From contig OZ023265.1 of the NCBI GenBank assembly GCA_964006375.1, positions 163,148,118-163,212,117 of the forward strand: a stretch of DNA of 64,000 nucleotides, written 5' to 3'. The notes under the pieces are model-generated. The model searched no databases, was not told the origin of the DNA, and was given only the letters and a program-made list of their open reading frames with translations. Source of the stretch: Tillus elongatus (lineage: Eukaryota > Arthropoda > Insecta > Coleoptera > Cleridae). Both the position numbers and the translations under genes were made by a program. This document shows positions 12,546 to 24,697 of this stretch, piece by piece; the first letter of the stretch is position 1; every line of letters starts with the position of its first letter.

Positions 12546-12679
12546 CCTTTTTATTAATTTTATCTTGTAATTTAGTGTTGGGAACTTTTTACTACATAAT
12601 TTTATACCTTGCATTGTAAGAATGATATGGTGAATAAACTTATTATTAATAATATTAATTTGATGTTTTACCTACTTAG

Positions 12680-12771
12680 GTAGGTGAAATCTTCACTGCA
12701 GCTGGTCAAGCTTTCAATAGACTAGGAGATTTGACTATGCAGTTACATCCAAATGCAGAACCGCCATCAGG
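12680..12771 (+). CDS. BAP18: BAP18 homologue, coding exon 2
   Basis: Encodes VGEIFTAAGQAF, then NRLGDLTMQLHP and NAEPPSG, the most conserved block of the BAP18 family (GEIF-x-AAG-x-AF-x-(K/R)LG-(D/E)-LTMQLHP). The acceptor is TTTACCTACTTAG and the donor GTAAGT leaves the exon in phase 2; the split glycine codon is completed at 23571. BAP18 is a subunit of chromatin complexes (MLL1/WDR5 and NURF-associated) and is reported to help recognise H3K4me3 nucleosomes. The reading frame is intact across all four exons, so the gene looks functional although its second intron holds about 10 kb of transposons. Confidence 0.92.
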
Positions 12772-13096
12772 GTAAGTGATTAATTTGATTAGAGATTGTT
12801 TTATTTTATTTATTTTTGCTTTGAGTTTACCTTTCATTGTGTAGTTATTCTGTGATGATATTAGCATGTGAGATACTCTGACAGCTTGTGACCAAAGTGA
12901 CCAGTTAAGGAAATAACTAGAGAGATTACCTTTGACCAACTAATTTTTAACTGTGGGCTCCATATTCTTCTAGTTTTTAATAAAACTTTGCTTTATATCA
13001 TTGGTTAATGTTCTTGGGTTGTACTCTTAACATATTTCACTGGTTTACTGAATATGATATTGTGGAGGTCCATACTGGATGTAAATCCATTGTGAA

Positions 13097-13270
13097 CTTA
13101 GTTAAATGAACAAATTGATTTACACTATTTTATATACTGTATATGTATAACTGCTGCAGTTTCACTGAAGAGCTTAGTTGTATCAGATACAGAATGAATA
13201 TAAATTTTCAATTTAATACCTACTTCGTGTTGAATGAAATTCTGTCTCTTCAGGTAGATGGGTTCGACTC
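13097..13270. repeat. Dispersed repeat, inverted partners at 23292-23400 and 19931-20005
   Basis: The first part (AAATGAACAAATTGATTTAC) recurs reverse-complemented at 23330-23400. The second part (TCTCTTCAGGTAGATGGGTT followed by CGA) recurs reverse-complemented at 19931-19975. GGGTTCGA resembles a Pol III B box, so a SINE origin is possible but not shown. Confidence 0.6.
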
Positions 13271-13319
13271 ACAACTACCTGTTTTTATTACATATTGACT
13301 CTCTCCGTTGAATTACTAC

Positions 13320-13960
13320 TTTGTGAAAACAGCAACAGAAAAACCTATGGATCAACGGAGAACTAGTAGAGAAAGTCAGTAAGTACAGGTACCTGGGAAC
13401 AATTGTCAATGAAAATAATGAGTACGCTGAAGAAATTAAATCAAGAATTGGACAAGCCAGAACCATATTTAACAGAATGAGAAGCGTGTTATGCAGTAGA
13501 GTCTTAACTTACAACTTAGAGTCAGAATATTGAGATGCTACCTTTTCTGGGTGTTGCTATATGGGATGGAATCATGGACGCTAAAGAAAGATATAAGAGA
13601 TCGACTGGAGGCATTTGAGATGTGGTCATATAGAAGGATTTTGAGGATAAGTTGGGTAGACATGGTAACAAATGAGCAGGTACTGGGAAGAATGAGAAAA
13701 GAAAAAGAAATATTGAACACAATTAAAATTAGGAAGCTGCAATATCACGTGATGAGAGGAGAGAAATATGTATTGTTGCAGAATATTATGCAGGGAAAGA
13801 GAAGCAGAGAAAAAAGACGCATTTCCTGGCTAAATAATCTGAGAAAATGGTACAACTGTAGTTCCGTTGAGTTGTTCAGAGCTGCAGCATCAAAAGTGAG
13901 AATAGCCATGATGATAGCCAACCTTCTAAGAGGAGACAGCACTTGAAGAAGAAGAAGAAA
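13320..13960 (+). mobile_element. Non-LTR retrotransposon, C-terminal fragment (third LINE type)
   Basis: Reads VSKYRYLGTIVNENNEYAEE in one frame, then after a frameshift near 13525 RILRCYLFWVLLYGMESWTL, SYRRILRISWVD, LLNTIKIRKLQYH-like and ISWLNNLRKW, ending LFRAAASKVRIAMMIANL. This is the region after the reverse-transcriptase palm in a common insect LINE type, the same as the element at 17485-19760. A short (GAA)n run at 13947-13960 is the 3' tail. The palm and endonuclease are missing. I do not assign a clade. Confidence 0.85.
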
Positions 13961-13984
13961 ACAATGGACTGTTATTTGTTTGGT

Positions 13985-14400
13985 CAATTTGAGCATTTAG
14001 TAAATTTCCTGTATTTTTGTTTGTTTGTTCATTTCTACCGTTTCACATAAATTTAATCTAAAACCTTTTGTAGAGAATTTGATAATGTCGAAATCATCGT
14101 TAAATTGATGATTCTCTTTTAATAAATGACTTGCATAATTGGATTCAAATTTATTATGTTCAAAGCTTTTTTTGTGTATGTGAATGCATGTTTTAAAGCT
14201 TCTAAATGTTCTGCCTGTATATATTTTGCCACAAGAACCACATGTGAGTTTATATACCCTAGAAATCTGATTTTTCAACTGTTGACTTATTGTTTTTTAT
14301 GTATTTGCTCAAGTTGTTGTCGGTTTTATATGCTGCCCTGACACTAAATTTAGAAAATAGATGTTTTAATTTTTCGCTAGTCTTTTTTTTTTCTCTCTTA
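13985..14400 (-). mobile_element. Penelope-like element, GIY-YIG endonuclease fragment
   Basis: On the minus strand a linker with NLSKYIKNNKSTVEKS leads into VYKLTCGSCGKIYTGRTFRS, the GIY-YIG nuclease fold of Penelope-like elements, then the IHKKSFEHNKFESNYASHLL region. In complete elements this nuclease makes the nick that primes insertion and follows the reverse transcriptase. Here the reverse transcriptase lies at 16880-17480 on the same strand, separated by two insertions. The fragment carries substitutions such as HKK for the usual EHK and is a relic. Confidence 0.85.
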
Positions 14401-16020
14401 GGGCTCGTCCGCGTCTTTGCCGACCCGATAGCACCGCAGCCTTTGGCTTATTGTGCATGCTCTTTGTCTTTTCTACCCCACCCATTCCAAGATCACTGTG
14501 CCTCGAACTGGTCTGCACAGCAATTGGTAGGGTGAAGTTTTATATTGCTGTCACCGGTCTAGGCTGACCGTAGATCAGTTGTCTTTTGCTGTCCAGAGCT
14601 TTACACTTGCACAAGATGTGCTGTGCTGATTCCTCCCCCTCGCCACAGAGTCTGTATGCCAGGTCCCCCTCGAACCACCCCATTTTATTCAGGTGTTTCT
14701 TGACGGCCATGTGTCCCGTCAAGAGTCCTGTTATGTTCCTGAGCTGTCCTCTGCTAAGATTTAGCAGCTTCACGGCTCTCTTTGAACTGCGTTCCTCAAT
14801 TACTGACTTCCCATGTCTGAGCCCTAGACAATCTGCCGAGTACACCTTGTGTTGGTTTCTGACCCAGGACTTAATGGCTCCCCTGGCAGTGCTCTTTGCC
14901 ACGCCCAGAACCGGTTCTGGTCCCATAAATGGTTCTGCTGACCCTCTCTTCGCGACACTGTCAGCTTCTTCATTGCCTTTGACCTCCAAGTGACCCGGCA
15001 CCCAGATGAGGGTCACCTCATACTGCCCAGCCAGATCGCTCGTCTCGTCTCGGCACTCACTCACCAGCCAGGAATTTACCCGGTGATACTTAGTGCCTTA
15101 AGGGCTGCCTGGCTGTCTGGCTATGAGAATCCGCTTGTTGGTGTAGCCCCTCCTCTTGTTCTCCTGCACACAGTGCAGGATGGCGTACATTTCGGCCTGA
15201 AACGCCGTTGCATGGGCTCCGAGGGAAATACTATGATACCCTCGGCCCTTCCGAGTAAACACCTGCCCCCGTCCCACGCTCCCCGCCGCATCCGTCCGTT
15301 AACCAGACGAGCGCGTCCCGTGGTATGCCCAGCGTCTCCTCCCGCCATGCCCCGCGGTCGCGGATTTCCACTGTAAAGTTGTTTTCCCTGCACATTCGCG
15401 GGCTCGCGAAGTCTGACCTCATTTCTAGCATGGGCTCCTTCACGATCTCCTGAATTTTGCAGTGGCCCCTGAAGCCTGGGTTGATCTTCAGTCTACCATT
15501 GCAGGCTAGTCTGTATAGTCCTAGCCTGGCCTCCCCCATAATAACTAAGTGTAAGGGGGGCAGATCCAGCAACACCTCCATGGTGGCTGTTGGGGTTGAA
15601 GACATGGCCCCTGTAATGCCTAGGCAAGCCATCTTTGGATCTTGTCTAGTTTTTGTTTGGCACTGAATTGTGTCCCCTTAGGCCACCAGACCAGTGCCGC
15701 ATATGTTAACAATGGTCTGACCACCCTTGTGTACAGCCAGTTGGCCATACTAGGTCTTAGTCCCCACGTTTTTCCATATAGCCGCCTAGTGACGGCTAAG
15801 GTCATGACTGCCTTACACAGTATTTTTCCAATGTGACCATTCCAGGTTAGCTTAGAGTCCAATACGACCCCAAGATATTTTACCTCCCTGGCCATTGGAA
15901 TGTTCCTACCATATAGAGTGAGAGTTCTGTGGCTCTCCTACTTCCTTCTCCTCGTAAACAGTATGGCGGTTGCTTTCTCGGGGCTCACCCCGAGCCCTTG
16001 GCCAACCGTCCACCCTTCCA
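14396..16020 (-). mobile_element. I/R1-like non-LTR retrotransposon, 3' fragment with RNase H
   Basis: From its 5' side (16020 downward): end of the palm (GLGVSPEKATAILFTRR), EVKYLGVVLDSKLTWNGHI, LLTYAALVWWPKGTQ, QRWLACLGITGAMSSTPTAT, VWLTDGCGGERGTGAG (RNase H first Asp), TLIWVPGHLEVKGNEEADS (RNase H His/Asp end), and a terminal Cys-rich segment (YRLCGEGEESAQHILCKCKA). Several frameshifts. It is 5'-truncated and is inserted in the Penelope-like element. The family is related to, but not the same as, the copies at 20538 and 56236. Confidence 0.85.
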
Positions 16021-16021
16021 C

Positions 16022-16830
<809 letters not shown>

Positions 16831-16879
16831 AGAACTATATAATAAAGGAATAATATGGAGCTACCTAGAAGAGTATGAA

Positions 16880-17480
16880 TAAAATGTAAAGTATTTAAAG
16901 TGTCATTTTTAGAACGACCGGTATCAACCAGAAATAATTCAACAAAATATTATTCAAAATTTCTGTGGCTAATGGAATTAAATTCCTAAGCTAGCTGACT
17001 GAACTGAACATCTTTAATTCTCTGAATTAATTCGTATGAGTTCTTAATAGAAAATTTTGGCCGAAATTTGCAATAACTTTGAATAGTGCCACTAAGAAAA
17101 TGGGAAGGTGTGTGCAGTGGCTGTCAAATACGATACTACAGGTCTAATAGGGCAACCGTCTTTATGTAACTTAATCGATGAGTATAATTGTGGTGGTTGA
17201 GGATTAGACTGAATTATTTTATATTTATCTTTGTCTGATATGATTGATTTTGCTTTGTTACAGGCAGTCTTGATTTGACTCTGAAATTTATTGGCGAGGT
17301 CTCTGTTAAGAGTTAAATAATTTTCTGTGGTCAAAAATTGTTCTGTTTTTTTTGTACATCATCATATTTTGTGAGAGCTATAATTGTATTACCCTTATCC
17401 GCTTTTGTGAATACAATGTGGTGTGATTTTTGTTTATTTTTAATTGATTTGACAGTTGCGAATTATTTTTGACATCGAAA
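16880..17480 (-). mobile_element. Penelope-like element, reverse transcriptase fragment
   Basis: Minus-strand conceptual reading gives ADKGNTIIALTKYDD, then LTTENYLTLNRD, SNPQPPQLYSSIKLHKDGCP, IRPVVSY, and after a frameshift FRPKFSIKNSYELIQRIKD. These are the N-terminal motifs of Penelope-type reverse transcriptase (ADKG-NT, P-x-LY-x-x-x-K-x-HK-x-x-x-P-x-RP). The catalytic palm is missing. Same strand and correct order relative to the GIY-YIG fragment at 13985-14400, so both are probably one element split by later insertions. Confidence 0.8.
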
Positions 17481-17484
17481 TTGC

Positions 17485-18546
17485 AGAAATCTTTCTTTAT
17501 AATGTTTGCAGCTAATCAGATCGACTTCATCTTGATCAACCGGCGATTCCGTAATTGTAATAAGGCAACGAAAACATATCCTGGAGCAGACGTGCATTCT
17601 GACCATAACCTGTTATGTTCAGCACTAAATGTCAAACTCAAAAAAGAGGAAACAACCAATGAAAACCTCAAGAATACAACAACATATACTAAAGGACCCC
17701 GAAACCATTAAAGAGCTAACCCAGGAAATAAATGGAAATATACATACAACTGTGTCATTGCCCCTTGATAACAAAAGTGTTGAAAAAAATTGACGAGATA
17801 TCAAAAATTCGTTGAGAAATGGAAGAGTTCGTCAGCTAGTAAAACCAAAAGTGAAAAGAGGAAAAAAAGGATGGATGACACAGAACATATCGAATCTCAT
17901 GGAAGAGAGACGTAAACACAAAAACAACAATCATAGTGAATACAAGAGAGTGCACCATATAATATGCAAAAAAATTAAGGAAGCAAAGGAAATATGGCTC
18001 AGAGAATCCTGCAGAGAAATTGAACATCTTCAATCCATACATGATGACTAACTTATATAAAAAGCTGAAGGACCATTCTGGCATATACAGAAGAAAAAAC
18101 ACAACAGTACTGCATAGCGAGAGTGGAAAGGCACTGTTAACAAAAGAAAATCAGGGTAATGAATGGCAACAGTATATCCAACAACTGTTTGAGGACGAGA
18201 CCCGCGAAACGCCAGAGAATCTACTGACTGCTTATATGACAGAACACAGACCAAACATTTTCAAATCCGAAGTTCAAAAAGCAATACACCAATCAAAAGC
18301 AAGAAAAACTCCAGGACCCGACGAAATTCCCATAGAACTAATAAAATTACTGGATGACGAAAGCATATCTGTTTTAACAGCATTCTTCAACCAAGTCTAC
18401 CAAACTGGAAAACTTCCCATCGACTGGCGAAAATCAATCTTCATCTCCCTACCCAAAACCAACAAAGCTAGCAGGTGTAATGACTTCTGATTAATTAGCC
18501 TAATGAGTCACACTTTGAAAATACTCTTAAAGATACTCCTCAACTC

Positions 18547-18622
<76 letters not shown>

Positions 18623-19760
18623 TTTATTGACTTCAAAAAAGCATTCAACCAAGTCAAACACACAAAACTTTTCCAATGTCTAAAATTATATAACGTAGAC
18701 TAACTTTTCCAATGTCTAAAATCATATAACGTAGACTACTATGATATGCGCCTTTTGATAAACCTATATTATAGTCAAACAGCTGTAGTTAGGCTAGATG
18801 ACAGCGTTACAGGTGAAATACCAATAAAAAGCGGCGTAAGACAAGGATGTGTTCTATCACCCCTGCTGTTCAACGTTTATTCAGAGAACATATTTCGGGA
18901 GGCTTTATATGGCAGGACAGAGGGAGTAAAGATAGGTGGTGAAATTATAAACAACGTAAGATACGCAGGTGACACTGCCATCATTGCGGAGAGCATGGAA
19001 GGCTTGCAAATACTGCTGGATAGAGTACATGAGGCTGGTCGAAAATGGGGCATCAATATAAACATTAAAAAAAAAACAAAATGGATAATCGTAGGTAAAA
19101 TAAACATAGAACCAATTCCGATTATAATCAACGGACACAACATCGAACTGGTACCACATTTCAAGTATCTGGGTAGCTAGCTAAACAATGAAATAACGTA
19201 CGACGAAGAGGTGAAAGCGAGGATTGAAATGGCACGTAGGGCATTTAGCAAATGGAAACCAACTCACACTGACAGAAACCTCACACTTCAGACGCGGCTA
19301 AGAACACTCCGCTGTTGCGTATGGAGCATTCTCTTGTACAGATGTGAGACATGGACGCTTAAAGTTGACACCATGAATAAAATAGAAGTGTTTGAGATGT
19401 CGTGCTACCGGAGAATCCTCAAAATTCCTTGGACCGCACATACCAGTAATGAAGAGGTACTCAGCCAGCTGAATAAGAGTCGAGAACTTCTGAACACCAT
19501 AAAAATACGAAAGGTTAGTTATTTTGGACACATAATACGAGGCCCCAAATATCACATCCCACGCCTGATTATCCAGGGAAAGGTTGAGCGCAGAAGATGG
19601 ATAGGGTGCAAAAAGATATCATGGTTACGGAACATCAGAAATTGGACAGGACTGGAACAGCTATTCCGAGCAGCGAAAGATAGAGACCAATTCAATCAAA
19701 TCGTCATGGAGATAGCCCATGCCTGAAGACAGGCACGGCACCGAAAGAAGATTTGACTTC
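17485..19760 (+). mobile_element. Non-LTR retrotransposon, near-complete ORF2 of the third LINE type, decayed
   Basis: Order on the plus strand: endonuclease C terminus (NQIDFILINRRF ... GADVHSDHNLLC), a basic linker, reverse transcriptase fingers (ARKTPGPDEIPIELIK, LPIDWRKSIFISLPK), a (TA)n tract (18550-18620) where about 40 codons before the palm should be, then FIDFKKAFNQVKH, GVRQGCVLSPLLFNVY, the catalytic box changed to RYAGDTAII (YADD expected), HFKYLGS, then MSCYRRILKIPWTAH and KISWLRNIRNWTGLEQLFRA. A stop breaks the frame near 19178 and there is a 36-base tandem duplication at about 18669-18738. The altered YAGD would inactivate polymerisation. Confidence 0.88.
18550..18620. repeat. 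(TA)n microsatellite inside the reverse transcriptase frame
   Basis: Pure TA array replacing conserved coding sequence between the LMSHTLKILLKILLN and FIDFKKAF motifs. Confidence 0.95.
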
Positions 19761-19930
19761 TATATTATTTGGGATATTTCTCAGAGTTATTTCTGCTGCA
19801 ATTTCTAACATTTCAAATGTATCAGCATTACCAGATTATGCTTAAAGCCTTGATTTAATAAACTCGTTTCCTGCGAAGTAAATTGTGTATCCGTTAAGTT
19901 AATAAATCTATTAAAGAACGTATGATTAGA

Positions 19931-20005
19931 AAGTTAGTTGTGGCTCGAACCCATCTACCTGAAGAGACAGAGAATGGCATTCAAGATGGAGTAGGTATTA
20001 AATTT
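19931..20005. repeat. Inverted partner of 13195-13270
   Basis: GGCTCGAACCCATCTACCTG and the following AGAGACAGAG are the reverse complement of the 13230-13265 segment. Together with its partner it brackets a 6.8-kb stretch of retrotransposons. Confidence 0.6.
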
Positions 20006-20029
20006 AAGTTTCACTCCTAAACGTCACAC

Positions 20030-20537
20030 AGTCTGGGATAAACATAATTAAATACTCAATGAAAGGCTTCTGATCCAGACAGTAAATTTTATTAAAATCC
20101 CTACGGGTTTCGGCTAACCAGTACCCATCCTCAGGGGCAAATCTAAAATACAATAAAAAGGTCTGTCAGAAAACGTTGTTTTCTTCTAGGCAATTGTGCC
20201 GGTTAAAGCACAATGATCTCAAGACAAACTACAGAAATCTACAGCCAAAAAAAAAAATCTACAGTCAAAAAGCAAAAAAAGCTACAGTAAAATAAAGGAT
20301 ACTAAAGGTTTAATTGTAGCCTTTAGTTTTACTGTAGCTTTCTTGGCTTTTAGTGTAGCCTTTACCCTATTCACTGTTTCACTGTAGATTTTTAACCTTG
20401 ACGATCTCTGTAGTGTTTGTCTTGAGATCATTGTGCTTTAACCAGCACAATTGCCTACCAGAAAACAACATTTTCTGACAGACCTTTTTTTGTATTTTAG
20501 ATTTGCCCCTGAGGATCCCTACTAGTTAGCCGAAACG
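20030..20537. mobile_element. Foldback element, right arm split by a later insertion
   Basis: The left arm (20049-20235, from TAAATACTCAATGAAAGGCT through GGCTAACCAGTACCCATCCT and GCACAATGATCTCAAGACAA) is mirrored by 20400-20537 and then continues at 22690-22750 (reverse complement of AATACTCAATGAAA). The centre is A-rich with CTACAGT repeats. The I/R1-like copy at 20538-22686 interrupts the right arm. Both arms carry a degenerate hammerhead-like motif. Confidence 0.75.
20099..20137 (-). ncRNA. Hammerhead-like motif (family 4), degenerate
   Basis: On the minus strand: CCC, CTGAGGA, a weak hairpin region ending in GCC, GAAAC, CCGTA, GGG. Stem I is three G-C pairs and GUA fits NUH. Stem II pairs poorly by eye, so this is a relic or a false positive. 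The right arm of the foldback has the related CTGAGGA ... GAAAC at 20509-20536. Confidence 0.3.
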
Positions 20538-22686
20538 CTTAGTAGTAGTAGTAGTAGTAGTAGTAGTAGCAGTGGTGGGGAGGCCAACGCCAAGCAAGTA
20601 GGCCACAATGGGCCCTTTTTGCCAACAACAGCAACCATGCTCTACTCCTCCTTGGTTCCGTCGCCAAACCGCCTCGACCTCGAGATGAAGGCGGTGACGG
20701 TCTTCAATTGGACGGTACTTACCTGATTCCTCTGCAAAGTCCTCGATCCGAACAATTCTGCTCGAAGACTCTCAAAAGCCTCGCATTCGCACAGGTAGTG
20801 GTAGGACGTTTCCTCGTCATCGCCGCATTCCTGGCAAATGGGATCCCTCTCTACGCCTATCAATGTGAGGTGTCTTCTAAGAGCGCAGTGGCCTGTGAGC
20901 ACCCCAAGGATGCGGCGAAGCGTAGGTCGACTCCTTCTGAGTAGCCAGACAGCTTTATCTCTGTCCGGTCCCTCCACGAAGTCCCTCGCCTGCCTGCAGC
21001 CACCAACCGACCCCCAGTGCCTCTTCCTTGCTTCCTCGGTCCACCTGTCTAAGGCGATAGAGACTGTCTTCCTACTTATACCTATTCACGGCTCCGGGCC
21101 ACAGAACGGCTGCCGGGAACCGAGCCTTGCGAGATTATTCGCCACCTCATTCCCCGCCACGCCACAGTGTCCCGGAACCCACACTAGTTGTACATCCTTT
21201 GTCCTGGCTAGTCCTCTGAGGGCGTCAGCGCACTCCTGAACCAGTGTAGACCTGATTCTGGCCGTGCAGACTGCCCGGAGGACTGCCTGGCTATCCGACC
21301 AGATGTACACACATTTCTCGGGACTCACCTTCACCTCCCGTCTATTGGCCACTGTTTCGAATGCCGTGGTATATGCGCCAAGAGCATAGCTCTCGCGCAC
21401 CCCCAGGGCCCCGATGTATATTCCTGCCCCGGAGGATTGTTGGTCCTCCAGCCGCGATCTGTTGGTGAAACAGACCAGGCTTGCGGGCTGGAATTCAACG
21501 TCATTTTCCCTCCACTGATCCCTACTAGGGATCCTGAGGGTGTATGGCGTAGTCAACCTAATATCATCCTCGGTATCTCGCACCTTTATGGCGGATATCG
21601 GAATTTCCTTTTCCACCTCCTTAGCGACTCTTGCATGTCCTATTACTGCTCCCTCTCCGCACCAGTTTCCTGCGTCTCGCAATCTGAGATGCGACGCCAT
21701 CGCCTCCCTCCTGACAGATGGGAAGCGGTGGCAGCATCAACAGGACCTCTAACGCGGCTGGGGGTGTCGTCCTCATAGTGCCTGTGATACCCAGGATTGC
21801 CAGCCTTTTTCAGTTTGGCCAGCTTTCTGCTGGTAGTTTGGTTCACACCGCACCACCAGACCAACGCCCCATAAAGGATTATCGGCCTGACGATCGCAGT
21901 GTAGATTCAGTGAAGGATCCGAGGATTAACTCCCCAGGTCCTCCCTATCACTCGACGCAGCTGCCAGAGGGTCGCTACTCCCTTCCTTACAACCCATTCT
22001 ATTTGCGACCCCCATGTTAGTTTGGAGTCCAGGATCACCCCCAGATATTTGACCTTTCTCCTAAAGCTAAAGGTTTTCCAAACATCACGGGCGCCCTAAA
22101 CCCCTCTACCTTTCTCTTCTTGGTAAATATATTCATCTCCGTCTTCGCCGGGTTTACGGAGAGTCCCAGCTCACCACACCACCTTTCGATTATGCTACAG
22201 GCAGCTTGCATGCAATCACAGACGACGCCGAGGAATTTGCCGCTGACTAAGACCAGCCCATCATCAGCGTACGCCTGGGCGTTGAAGCCGTTCTCGGAGA
22301 GCCGCTCCAATAGGCCGTCCATGACCAGACACCATAGATGGGGCGAAAGGCAGCTGCCTTGAGGGCAGTCACCCCGACGTCCAGCCACCGGCCCCCCAAG
22401 GTCAACGAAACTCTCCTGTCCTCCAGCATGCTCGCCACCCAGCTTGGTAGGGACCTCGGCGTTCCCCGATCCTGTAGGGCGGTACAAACCGTATTCGTAC
22501 TTGCCTTATCAAAGGCCCCCTCCACATCGAAGAACACAGCTAATGTGCTTTCCCTGTAGTGTAGGGCCCTTTCCACCTTCCGCGTCACAGCATGGAGCGC
22601 CGTTTCCGTCGACTTCCCCCGCTGGTACGCGTGCTGACCTTTATGGAAGGGGTGATCCTTTAGGATCTCTCCCAACATAAACCTCT
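20538..22686 (-). mobile_element. I/R1-like non-LTR retrotransposon, copy A
   Basis: Reads from 22686 down: HPFHKGQHAYQRGKSTETAL, FFDVEGAFDKAS, CPQGSCLSPHLWCLVMDGLL, catalytic AYADDGLVLV, then PAKTEMNIFTKKRKVEGFR, RNase H parts (VCFTNRSRLEDQQSSGAGIY, VYIWSDSQAVLRAV, LVWVPGHCGVAGNEVANNLA) and the C-terminal finger DPICQECGDDEETSYHYLCE. In the first RNase H box Asp has become Asn (FTNRS rather than FTDGS). Several frameshifts and lost segments. The 3' end is a (CTA)n tail (20542-20569 on the plus strand as AGT repeats). It is 5'-truncated and inserted into the foldback right arm. Confidence 0.9.
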
Positions 22687-22760
22687 GCCTATGGATTTTA
22701 ATAAAATTTACAGTCTGAAGCAGAAGCTTTTCATTGAGTATTTAATTATTAAATTTAAAA
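22687..22760. repeat. Continuation of the foldback right arm
   Basis: CTATGGATTTTAATAAAATT and TACAGTCTGAAGCAGAAGCT are the reverse complement of 20060-20100, so they joined 20537 before copy A inserted. Confidence 0.75.
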
Positions 22761-23291
22761 TTATAACCAACCCTCTTTATAAACTGGCAACATTGCTTGT
22801 GTATTCTCATCCACCGGCTATAACGAACAAGAGCGTGCGCGACAACAACAAACGCAACAGGCGAGATGTGTTCTAGCCAGGGGGGCAGTCGGAGAGTGAG
22901 AAGCGGAGAGTGTGTTAGGGTAGTTTTAAGTTAAGTAAGAAGTGGAACTGAAGACGTGCTGGTGTCACCGCGTCCCGTGTTAGGGAAGGTGTTAGGGAAG
23001 TGCAGAACGACCCCCTTTGTATTAGCACCTTGTATCTGGCCAAATTGTTTAATCGTGTAAATAGTCATAAGCACAGTTATCTAATTACCATAGAACTCAA
23101 GACCCATGAGATTTGTATATAACGTGTAACCGTGTATTAGGAATGGTATATTGGTGAAAGTGATGTATATTGTGTAAATTGTAATATAACATGTACATAT
23201 ACTTTGATTACGTTTCTATCATACATCCACTAATTACCTAATTATAATAACCCTCAGGAACGGTCCTGCCACGTTATACTACGTTATAAAA
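22761..23291. other. Unresolved intronic stretch with a polypurine-like tract
   Basis: GC-richer than its surroundings at 22830-23030, with GGGGGGCAG at 22879 that resembles the polypurine tract preceding a retrotransposon LTR. I could not find a matching second repeat or LTR ends, so no element is called. Confidence 0.25.
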
Positions 23292-23400
23292 TTTATTTTC
23301 ACACTGTATTTAACAAAACTGAGCACTTTAGCGCAACTGCAGCCGTTTTTACATATTCATTATATAAAATAGTGTAAATCAATTTGTTCATTTGCCTAGG
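23292..23400. repeat. Inverted partner of 13097-13175
   Basis: AGTGTAAATCAATTTGTTCA and CAACTGCAGCCGTTTTTACA are the reverse complement, with substitutions, of 13097-13175. Confidence 0.65.
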
Positions 23401-23570
23401 TTTACTGAATGTTTTTTACATTTATTTATTCAAGTGTTTAGTTTGTTCGATCGTAATTGTTTGCTTACTACACTGCTCTATTACTGCATTTCATGACTGA
23501 AATTAAATTTTACCTTCGTTATCAATTTTTTAACATATAGCACGAATAGTTTTATGTGTTTTATGTTTAG

Positions 23571-23669
23571 CAAATGGACTGATGAAGAAATTGAGATGCT
23601 TAGACAGGTCGTTAAAACATTTTCCGATGGTTTGAATCAGATAAGCGAACACATTAAAAGACGGACAGT
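23571..23669 (+). CDS. BAP18: BAP18 homologue, coding exon 3 (SANT/Myb-like)
   Basis: Encodes KWTDEEIEMLRQVV, KTFSDGLNQISEHI and KRRTV after completing the glycine codon from exon 2. This is the single SANT domain of BAP18, with the first helix tryptophan (KWT) conserved; SANT domains bind histone tails or DNA. The acceptor is TTTTATGTTTAG and the donor GTAAGT (phase 2). Confidence 0.92.
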
Positions 23670-23737
23670 GTAAGTCTAACAAAATCACAATTTCTTCAAA
23701 GTTTAGACTAAACTAATGTACCGGTTTTTAATGATAG
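23670..23737 (+). other. BAP18 intron 3
   Basis: A 68-base GT-AG intron (GTAAGT ... TTTTTAATGATAG), free of repeats and typical of small insect introns. Confidence 0.88.
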
Positions 23738-23972
23738 ATCGCAAATTAGAACAGCTCTGAAGAAGAAGGCGTTTGAAGATGTTGGCTTGCAAGTGCGACA
23801 GATGAACACAGTGCAGCAAGCCACTCAACAAGCCGTTCAACCACAACAGATGCACAAATCAGAGGTAACATTGAACATGTTAAATGCTGCAGAATCGGAA
23901 GTTGATGTTGAGGGCCTTAACGAAGATGTCAAGCTGGATTTTGATGGCGGGAATGAAGAGGTTTCTACGTAA
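23738..23972 (+). CDS. BAP18: BAP18 homologue, terminal coding exon
   Basis: Continues with SQIRTALKKKAFEDVG (SANT third helix; family consensus QI-x-x-(T/A)-x-K-x-K-x-(Y/F)-ED), then a glutamine-rich linker (QQATQQAVQPQQ), KSEVTLNMLNAAESEVDVEG and LDFD near the C terminus, which match the conserved VTL-x-x-LN and DIEGL ... LDFD tail of the family. Stop TAA at 23970-23972. The assembled protein is about 147 residues against about 172 in human, the difference being in the proline-rich linker. Confidence 0.93.
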
Positions 23973-24640
23973 TTTTAGGCTGTAGTGTACCATCTAGGAC
24001 TTACATTTTCTAGGCTCGTGTAACAATTTTCTATTAAGATCGAGATGTACAAATTTCTTATCAATTCTCGTTTATTTAAATTAGCATCAGTGAACTGCTA
24101 ATATTGGTAAATAGTTTAATTTTTTGTTAATTTATAATATTGTTTTGCTGATAGTGTATGGCAGGTTTTGCTACAGTAATTCTTAAATTCAAGTTGTTAA
24201 AGATTTATTATTAATATTTGAATTAGTTTGATTTCAATCAGTTCTGTTACTTTATGCAATTTGAATAGTTTGTATATTTGTCAATATGTGTATTAGTCTC
24301 CTATGTTTATTATTTATGTTTTAACATTAAGTAAAGTCCTCAGTTTCATGTTCAGTGTGAAAAGCAAAAACTAATGAAATTGAAAGTATTTTTGAAGTAA
24401 ATATTTAAACATTGTTTTTCTTTGTATCCTGAAATTCCTTTAAACTTACAAAGAAATTTAGAGTTTGGGAAACCAGTAAAAAAACAAATTATAACTCATA
24501 TATTATTAATACAATACCAAATGGTGAAGTCCCCAAATACAGAGCTTGCACCGAGTAAAAGTTACAACAATAATCAAAGATCATTAAGTTAACTAAACAC
24601 ATATTATAGAAAAGAGCTACAACTGGATCATAAGTCAATT
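23973..24640 (+). other. BAP18 3' UTR and flank
   Basis: AT-rich. No canonical AATAAA was seen within the first 500 bases, so the polyadenylation site is not placed. Confidence 0.4.
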
Positions 24641-24697
24641 TGCCGAACAACACATCTGAGATATGCAAGAATAGATGCATTCCCACAACAATTAAAA

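Larger units (their letters stand above)
8499..12679 (+). other. BAP18 intron 1
   Basis: A 4.2-kb GT-AG intron. It contains a fragment of the 318-bp repeat (9203-9258), a 5'-truncated Jockey/CR1-like retrotransposon (9261-11193) and a 315-bp MITE (12227-12545). The remainder (8500-9200, 11194-12226) is AT-rich without recognised genes. Confidence 0.8.

Noticed and set aside
14586..15666. Plus-strand frames opposite the I/R1-like element (also 20708-22680 and 56287-57986)
   Set aside because: They are GC-rich shadows of the minus-strand reverse transcriptase and RNase H frames, with no domains of their own.
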